Below, piece by piece: positions 15,126-19,288 of a stretch of 19,288 bases of DNA (its first letter is position 1; every line of letters starts with the position of its first letter). The DNA lies in the NCBI GenBank assembly GCA_905192805.1, contig CAJJMF010000022.1, forward strand, positions 1 to 19,288. Direction: 5' to 3'. The notes beneath the pieces are model-generated. The model did no database searches. It worked only from the letters and a program-made list of their open reading frames with translations, and was not told the origin of the DNA. The DNA is from an uncultured Sutterella sp. Its GTDB lineage: Bacteria > Pseudomonadota > Gammaproteobacteria > Burkholderiales > Burkholderiaceae_F. A program made the position numbers and the translations under genes.

Positions 15126-15163
15126 GGCGGCCACTTCCTACGAAGGGCCGCCTTGTTTTTTTT
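15126..15163 (+). terminator. Attenuator terminator in front of ilvD
   Basis: GGCGGCC (15126-15132), a bulged A, CTTC, loop CTAC, GAAG, GGCCGCC (15146-15152) form an 11-bp stem. It is followed by TTG and eight T (15156-15163). It stands 14 nt before the ilvD ATG and after the leader peptide, so it can only act on the ilvD transcript. GAAGGG (15142-15147), inside the 3' arm, can instead pair with CCCTTC (15099-15104), which lies directly after the leader stop codon. Confidence 0.8.
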
Positions 15164-15177
15164 ATGGATCATTGCCC

Positions 15178-16851
15178 ATGAGTAAACCCGTTCATAGCCA
15201 GACCATGACGTTTGGCGTTTCACGTGCTCCCCATCGTTCACTTTTAAAAGCCCTTGGCTTTGTTGACGAAGAATTGAATCGGCCGATCATTGGGATCGCC
15301 AACTCCTTCAATGAAATCATCCCGGGACACGTTCACTTGAAAAACTTGGTCCAAATGGTCAAGGACGGGATTCGTAACGCGGGTGGTGTACCGATTGAAT
15401 TCAATACCATCGGGATCTGCGATGGCCTATCCATGAATCACCTCGGGATGAAATACTCGCTCGTTACCCGTCAGATTATTGCGGATTCGATTGAAGCCAC
15501 CGCCATGGCAACGCCGTTTGACGCCATGGTCTTTATTCCTAATTGCGACAAAGTCGTCCCGGGCATGTTGATGGCGGCGGCACGCCTCAATCTCCCGTCC
15601 ATCTTTGTGAGTGGAGGCCCCATGCTTGCCGGGGTGCATAAGGGTCGCAAAATTGGTCTCTCGAATGTGTTTGAAGCCGTCGGCCAATTGGAAGCTGGCC
15701 TCATCACCGAAGACGAACTCTGTCAAATTGAAAATAATGCCTGCCCGACCTGTGGTTCCTGTTCGGGGATGTACACCGCCAACACCATGAATTGCCTTAC
15801 GGAAGCGCTGGGTATGGGGCTTCCGGGCAACGGTAGTATCCCCGCAGTCTATTCGGAACGCTTGCGCTTAGCCAAAACGGCTGGCATGCAGATCTTAAAG
15901 GTGCTCAAAGCCAATTTGCGACCGCGCGACATCATGACAGCCCAAGCCTTTGACAATGCGGTCGCCTTAGACATGGCCTTAGGGGGCTCCTCCAACACCG
16001 CTTTGCACCTGCCTGCCATTGCGCACGAAGCGGGGGTGGCGTTGACACTGGACGATTTCGAACGCATGGCACAAAAAGTGCCTCAGCTCGCCAAACTCTC
16101 CCCGTCGGGCCCCTACTTTATGGAAGACCTGTACGCCGCAGGCGGTGTCAGTGCAGTATTAAAGCGCCTAAGTGAGCACTCACTTCTTAATAATGAAGCT
16201 CTCACGGTGACCCTGAAAACCCAAGGGGAACTCGCCCAAACCGCCCAGGTACGTGATGCCGAAGTGATTCACCCCGTGGAAAGTCCGGTGTACCCGACAG
16301 GGGGCATTGCCGTGCTGAAAGGAAACTTGGCTCCTGAAGGCTCGGTGGTGAAAGAAGGGGCGGTGAGTCCCGAGATGCTTCGTCATACGGGGCCTGCGAA
16401 AGTGTTTGACTGCGAAGAAGAGGCGGTTGCCGCCATTCTTTCGGGGAAAGTCGTCAAGGGCGATGTGGTGGTGATTCGCTACGAAGGTCCCAAGGGCGGT
16501 CCTGGGATGCGTGAAATGCTGACCCCCACGTCCGTGATCACGGGGATGGGATTAGGCAACGACGTGGCCCTCATTACCGACGGTCGCTTTAGTGGTGCCA
16601 CCCGCGGTGCCTCGATCGGTCACGTTTCTCCCGAAGCAGCAGCCGGCGGGACGATTGCCTTAGTCCAGGACGGGGATACGATCGAGATCGACATTCCAGC
16701 CCGTAAACTCAACCTTTTGGTGGATGACGCTACCTTGGCAGAACGTCGTGCTGCCTGGCAACCCCCCAAGCGTCAATTAACGGGGTACTTACGTAAATAT
16801 GCACGCTCGGTGTCCTCGGCCGCTCAAGGGGCCATCGAGCTCGACGATTAA
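15178..16851 (+). CDS. ilvD: Dihydroxy-acid dehydratase IlvD
   Basis: The 557-residue Fe-S enzyme dehydrates 2,3-dihydroxy acids to 2-keto acids, the third common step of valine, isoleucine and leucine synthesis, in the cytosol. Probable cluster Cys are 81 (GICDGLS), 123 (NCDKVVPG) and 195 (CGSCSGMYTANTMNCL). The GRFSGATRG signature near residue 467 and the AAGGTIALV block follow. The N-terminal PGHVHL and CDG pattern marks the shorter bacterial/archaeal type, not the 616-residue E. coli form. I prefer the ATG at 15178 to the TTG at 15172; its ribosome site is weak (GGA 9 nt upstream), which fits control by the leader. No other ilv or leu gene is nearby. Confidence 0.95.
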   Translation: MSKPVHSQTMTFGVSRAPHRSLLKALGFVDEELNRPIIGIANSFNEIIPGHVHLKNLVQMVKDGIRNAGGVPIEFNTIGICDGLSMNHLGMKYSLVTRQIIADSIEATAMATPFDAMVFIPNCDKVVPGMLMAAARLNLPSIFVSGGPMLAGVHKGRKIGLSNVFEAVGQLEAGLITEDELCQIENNACPTCGSCSGMYTANTMNCLTEALGMGLPGNGSIPAVYSERLRLAKTAGMQILKVLKANLRPRDIMTAQAFDNAVALDMALGGSSNTALHLPAIAHEAGVALTLDDFERMAQKVPQLAKLSPSGPYFMEDLYAAGGVSAVLKRLSEHSLLNNEALTVTLKTQGELAQTAQVRDAEVIHPVESPVYPTGGIAVLKGNLAPEGSVVKEGAVSPEMLRHTGPAKVFDCEEEAVAAILSGKVVKGDVVVIRYEGPKGGPGMREMLTPTSVITGMGLGNDVALITDGRFSGATRGASIGHVSPEAAAGGTIALVQDGDTIEIDIPARKLNLLVDDATLAERRAAWQPPKRQLTGYLRKYARSVSSAAQGAIELDD

Positions 16852-16865
16852 TGCCTAATGGATGA

Positions 16866-16897
16866 ACAGGGCTCAGGCGAAGTCGCCTGAGCCCTGT
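16866..16897. terminator. Hairpin terminator between ilvD and the alcohol dehydrogenase gene
   Basis: A perfect inverted repeat of 15 bp with a 2-nt centre (arms 16866-16880 and 16883-16897, core CAGGGCTCAGGCGA) lies between two convergent genes. It has no strong U tract outside; it may serve both directions. Confidence 0.65.
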
Positions 16898-16928
16898 CGT
16901 TTAGCGTATTAGCCGCAAACGGTGAACA

Positions 16929-18110
16929 TTATTCACCTAACGCACGGCGCAGAATGTCACGCACATCGTTCTCGTTGAGAGCCTTATAGCCACCGTCGAG
17001 CAACAAGGTGCCCCGTGCAATCGCTTCCAGATCTGAGGGTTTCACACCGAGTTCACGCAAATTCAATGCCACCCCAATTTGTTGCATCCACGCGCGCATC
17101 GCGGCTAAACCCGCACGCGCCACGTCCTGATCACTTTGACCGCCTCGTTGAACGCCCCAAACTTCGGTGGCAAAGCGCACCAGTTTGGGTAAGGCGGCTT
17201 CGAGTAAATACTCATAGTAAGCCAGCGACACCGCAGCAAGGGTCATCCCATGCGTCGCATTGGTGACGCCCCCCACGGACTGTCCCAACATATGCACCAT
17301 CCAGTCTTGGGTCTTGCCCATCCCCACAAAGCCATTCAATGCCCAAGTCGCCGCCCACATCAAGTTTGAACGGGCTTCGTAGTTTTGCGGGTTTTCAACG
17401 GAACGTACCCCTTCGTGGATAACATTACGCATCAGGGCTTCAATGACATAGTCACTCGTGTTGGAGTCGGTTCCCGAAAAATACTGCTCGCAAAGGTGCG
17501 AGAAAATATCAAAAATACCGGCCTTTAGCTGATAAAGCGGCAAAGTCATCGTAAATTCGGGGTTCAAGATGGAAAATTTTGGATAGAGATCCGGGTGTCC
17601 AAACACTTTTCCGATTTTCAGGTGTGTCACCGGGTCCGTAATCACCGAGCCCGTGTTCATTTCGGATCCTGTACCCGCCATGGTGAGGACACACCCTAAG
17701 GGGATCACGTCAACACCGGGCGCAACGTCTTCGTAGCGCAAAAAGTAACGCTCCCACGGATCCTCTTCACAGTTAACCGACGCCGAGAGTGCTTTCGCGT
17801 AGTCGCAACACGATCCTCCCCCCACCGCCAGCAAGAAGTCCACGTGATGTTCACGCGCAATCCGTACCCCCTCACGAAGCTTGTCTGTTGTCGGATTGGG
17901 CATCACGCCCGCATCTTCCACAATGGTTTTGCCATGGGCTTTGAGTTTGGCGACGACCTTGTCATAGAGCCCACTTTGTTTAATCGAACCACCGCCATAG
18001 ATGAGCTGCACCGTCTGGCCCACGTTTGGCAATTCTTCGTCCAATTTCTCGAGCGCATCACGCCCAAAATGTAACCGTGTTGGGTTGAAGTATGTGAAGT
18101 TTCCTAACAT
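16929..18110 (-). CDS. Iron-containing alcohol dehydrogenase (YqhD/BDH-like)
   Basis: The 393-residue group III metal-dependent dehydrogenase interconverts aldehydes or ketones and alcohols with NAD(P)H. The N terminus MLGNFTYFNPTRLHFG is typical of the YqhD/butanol dehydrogenase branch. The dinucleotide-site GGGS lies at residues 97-100. Metal ligands are Asp201 and His205 (FDIFSH), His273 (MVHMLGQ) and His287 (ATHGMTLA), spaced as in YqhD. The length is normal. I chose the ATG at 18110, with GAGGA 7 nt upstream; the longer frame to 18215 adds 35 residues outside the family and has no ribosome site. It is convergent with ilvD and divergent from the lipoprotein gene. YqhD relatives detoxify aldehydes and make fermentation alcohols; which applies here cannot be read from the sequence. 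Confidence 0.92.
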   Translation of the reverse strand: MLGNFTYFNPTRLHFGRDALEKLDEELPNVGQTVQLIYGGGSIKQSGLYDKVVAKLKAHGKTIVEDAGVMPNPTTDKLREGVRIAREHHVDFLLAVGGGSCCDYAKALSASVNCEEDPWERYFLRYEDVAPGVDVIPLGCVLTMAGTGSEMNTGSVITDPVTHLKIGKVFGHPDLYPKFSILNPEFTMTLPLYQLKAGIFDIFSHLCEQYFSGTDSNTSDYVIEALMRNVIHEGVRSVENPQNYEARSNLMWAATWALNGFVGMGKTQDWMVHMLGQSVGGVTNATHGMTLAAVSLAYYEYLLEAALPKLVRFATEVWGVQRGGQSDQDVARAGLAAMRAWMQQIGVALNLRELGVKPSDLEAIARGTLLLDGGYKALNENDVRDILRRALGE

Positions 18111-18180
18111 CGTTCTATCCTCATCCGAAGCGAGCCGGCACCGAAAATGCCCCGCTGATATAGCAATATAATTTGATATA

Positions 18181-18189
18181 ACTATAGCA
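18181..18189 (-). promoter_or_regulatory. Extended -10 promoter of the alcohol dehydrogenase gene
   Basis: On the minus strand TGCTATAGT (18189-18181) is identical to the extended -10 of the ilvD leader. The following A/T-rich stretch holds a partly repeated TATATCA element (GCTATAGTTATATCA, then GCTATATCA about 24 nt on), which could be a regulator site. The ATG follows about 70 nt later. Confidence 0.5.
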
Positions 18190-18338
18190 CTACCCTTTCG
18201 TTCGAGTACTGACACTTAAGCTTCGTTACAAAACCGAACATGCAAACAAACCGTCGCAGACCATAATATTCGGAAACGTTGATGAGCAAAGCCCCCGATG
18301 ATGGATACCCATGTCATCGCTCGCTTGAGAATACTGTC

Positions 18339-19058
18339 ATGATGTCTTTCCGATTACCTACTTCGATCTCACTTCTCGCCGTGACTGCCCTCGGCGCACT
18401 CTTAGTCGGGTGTTCACAACCCGATCCCATTCGTATCGTCCAAGACGGGGTGCTCGATGCGGATCGTAGTATGACCGTGGGGGCTGCGCTGGGACACTAT
18501 CAGGATTGTCGCGAACAAACCCAACAATGGTCACGCTATCAGACCCAACGTGGTACGGATATCGTGCAATTTAAGTGCGAACTAGCTGGGGCTAAGCCCT
18601 ACTTTACGTCGCTATATTCACGGACGTTGTTGGGCGTCGTGACGGGGTGGATGAGTGTATTGCAAGACGAAAACACCATCACACCGTCAGCGGACGGTCA
18701 AAGTATTGAGGCCCTTGAGTCGCTCTTTAGTGACCTACTCAATCGACTGCGAGCGCCCGATGACTTACGGGAAGAAATTCTCTCCTTGATGACCCCCTAT
18801 AAGGTTAACCGCGCGGAATTAGTGATTGAGTTTGCCATGGACAAAACCAATCCCAAACAATTCCGTATTTTCTCAACGCTCCTTAACTTGGTCTGGGATG
18901 ACCGCACAGGGACCATTCCCCTGACGATTGATGGCACGTTTGCTGCACTCTATGCCAACCATCCGATTTGGAACGAACGGCTATTGGGCCCTGATCCAGG
19001 GGCAGAGCTAAGCGAAGCGTGGAATGCCGTCGAGCCTCCTCCCACGGTCAAACTCTAA
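18339..19058 (+). CDS. Lipoprotein of unknown function
   Basis: The protein has 239 residues if it starts at the ATG at 18339; the adjacent ATG at 18342 is equally possible, and the in-frame ATG at 18279 would add residues that do not look like a signal. A hydrophobic signal ends in the lipobox LVGC, so the mature protein is a lipid-anchored envelope protein. The first mature part has VQDGVLDADRSMTVGAALGH, then a Cys-containing segment with W-x-x-Y-x-T-x-x-G and IVQFKCEL. This resembles a small beta-rich domain seen in several uncharacterised envelope proteins, but I cannot name a family with confidence. The second half is mixed helical and strand (LFSDLLNRLRAPDDLREEIL, then VIEFAMD) with no catalytic signature. 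It is transcribed divergently from the alcohol dehydrogenase gene and ends before a strong terminator. GAGA lies about 9 nt before the ATG. Confidence 0.7.
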   Translation: MMSFRLPTSISLLAVTALGALLVGCSQPDPIRIVQDGVLDADRSMTVGAALGHYQDCREQTQQWSRYQTQRGTDIVQFKCELAGAKPYFTSLYSRTLLGVVTGWMSVLQDENTITPSADGQSIEALESLFSDLLNRLRAPDDLREEILSLMTPYKVNRAELVIEFAMDKTNPKQFRIFSTLLNLVWDDRTGTIPLTIDGTFAALYANHPIWNERLLGPDPGAELSEAWNAVEPPPTVKL

Positions 19059-19099
19059 TCCCGCGACCACTTTAATGTGACACCAGTTGCGCCACCACG

Positions 19100-19131
19100 A
19101 AAAAAGGAGACCGTTGATGGGTCTCCTTTTT
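19100..19131. terminator. Bidirectional intrinsic terminator
   Basis: GGAGACC (19106-19112), a 7-nt loop and GGTCTCC (19120-19126) are flanked by six A on the left and five T on the right. It therefore serves both the lipoprotein gene and the convergent gene entering from the right edge. Confidence 0.88.
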
Positions 19132-19152
19132 CATGAGTCTAACCCGAGCGGA

Positions 19153-19288
19153 TTAGTCTTCGAACGTTCCCTTCACTAGGACCGTTTTGTCGCGCATCAT
19201 GATCTTTCCGCGGCTCACCACCATGCTGAGCGTGAGATCTTCATCCATGACGCATACGTTAGGAGCTCGGAAGAGCGTCGAGTCGGGC
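19153..19288 (-). CDS. iadA: Amidohydrolase C-terminus, probably isoaspartyl dipeptidase (partial)
   Basis: The frame is open from the right edge to a TAA at 19155-19153 and gives about 44 residues, including VMDEDLTLSMVVSRGKIMMR and the ending DKTVLVKGTFED. The pattern of a short composite beta domain, a RGK turn and a final KGTFE matches the C-terminus of beta-aspartyl (isoaspartyl) dipeptidase IadA and its close amidohydrolase relatives. That enzyme hydrolyses isoaspartyl dipeptides left from damaged proteins. The catalytic part lies outside the window, so the name is tentative. It converges on the lipoprotein gene across the shared terminator. Confidence 0.65.
   Translation of the reverse strand, partial: PDSTLFRAPNVCVMDEDLTLSMVVSRGKIMMRDKTVLVKGTFED

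Noticed and set aside
15164..15181. Five-codon ORF (MDHCP) whose stop overlaps the ilvD ATG
   Set aside because: It begins inside the terminator U tract with no ribosome site; coupling is possible but there is no positive evidence.
18111..18215. 35-residue N-terminal extension of the alcohol dehydrogenase
   Set aside because: The extension matches nothing in the family and has no ribosome site; the inner ATG at 18110 has GAGGA at 7 nt and the family's usual N terminus.

Overview
The window looks like chromosomal DNA of a Gram-negative betaproteobacterium, most likely a gut member of the Sutterellaceae (Sutterella, Parasutterella or Turicimonas type). This rests on signal peptides and lipoboxes, an Spy-like periplasmic protein, a PstSCAB-PhoU-PhoBR operon, and a gene set weighted towards amino-acid and peptide use. 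The genus-level call is inference only. I see no insertion sequence, CRISPR array, tRNA, rRNA or phage gene.

Layout. (1) 300-3113, plus strand: a membrane transporter followed by a cytosolic-type gamma-glutamyltransferase, closed by a terminator near 3162-3203. (2) 3382-4008, plus: an Spy/CpxP-like periplasmic protein with a His/Met-rich decapeptide repeat. (3) 4079-4897, minus: an orphan MetQ-type binding protein. (4) 5054-11483, minus: one tight seven-gene phosphate operon, pstS-pstC-pstA-pstB-phoU-phoB-phoR, preceded by four PhoB half-sites spaced exactly 11 nt apart. (5) 11720-12271, minus: a Dps protein with Cys-rich N- and C-terminal tails, its own extended -10 promoter and a strong terminator. 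(6) 12506-14613, minus: a two-gene operon of an M20 metallopeptidase lipoprotein and a small secreted protein that is only an M20 lid (dimerisation) domain. (7) 14909-16851, plus: ilvD behind a 31-codon Leu/Val-rich leader peptide and an intrinsic terminator, which together form a candidate attenuator. (8) 16929-18110, minus: an iron-dependent alcohol dehydrogenase (YqhD/BDH type). (9) 18339-19058, plus: a lipoprotein of unknown function. (10) 19153-19288, minus: the C-terminal end of an amidohydrolase, probably isoaspartyl dipeptidase.

How the genes fit together. Gamma-glutamyl hydrolysis, M20 peptidase activity, isoaspartyl dipeptide cleavage and a methionine-type binding protein suggest a peptide- and amino-acid-scavenging lifestyle. 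The phosphate operon puts high-affinity uptake and its own sensor-regulator under one autoregulated promoter.

The most interesting point is the M20 pair. The large enzyme keeps all its metal ligands but has lost the lid-domain His (Phe at the aligned position) and the lid Asn motif. The small secreted partner, encoded 11 nt downstream, carries exactly those two motifs. This suggests a split enzyme whose lid is supplied in trans. The ilvD attenuator and the periodic Cys tail of Dps are the next most notable items.
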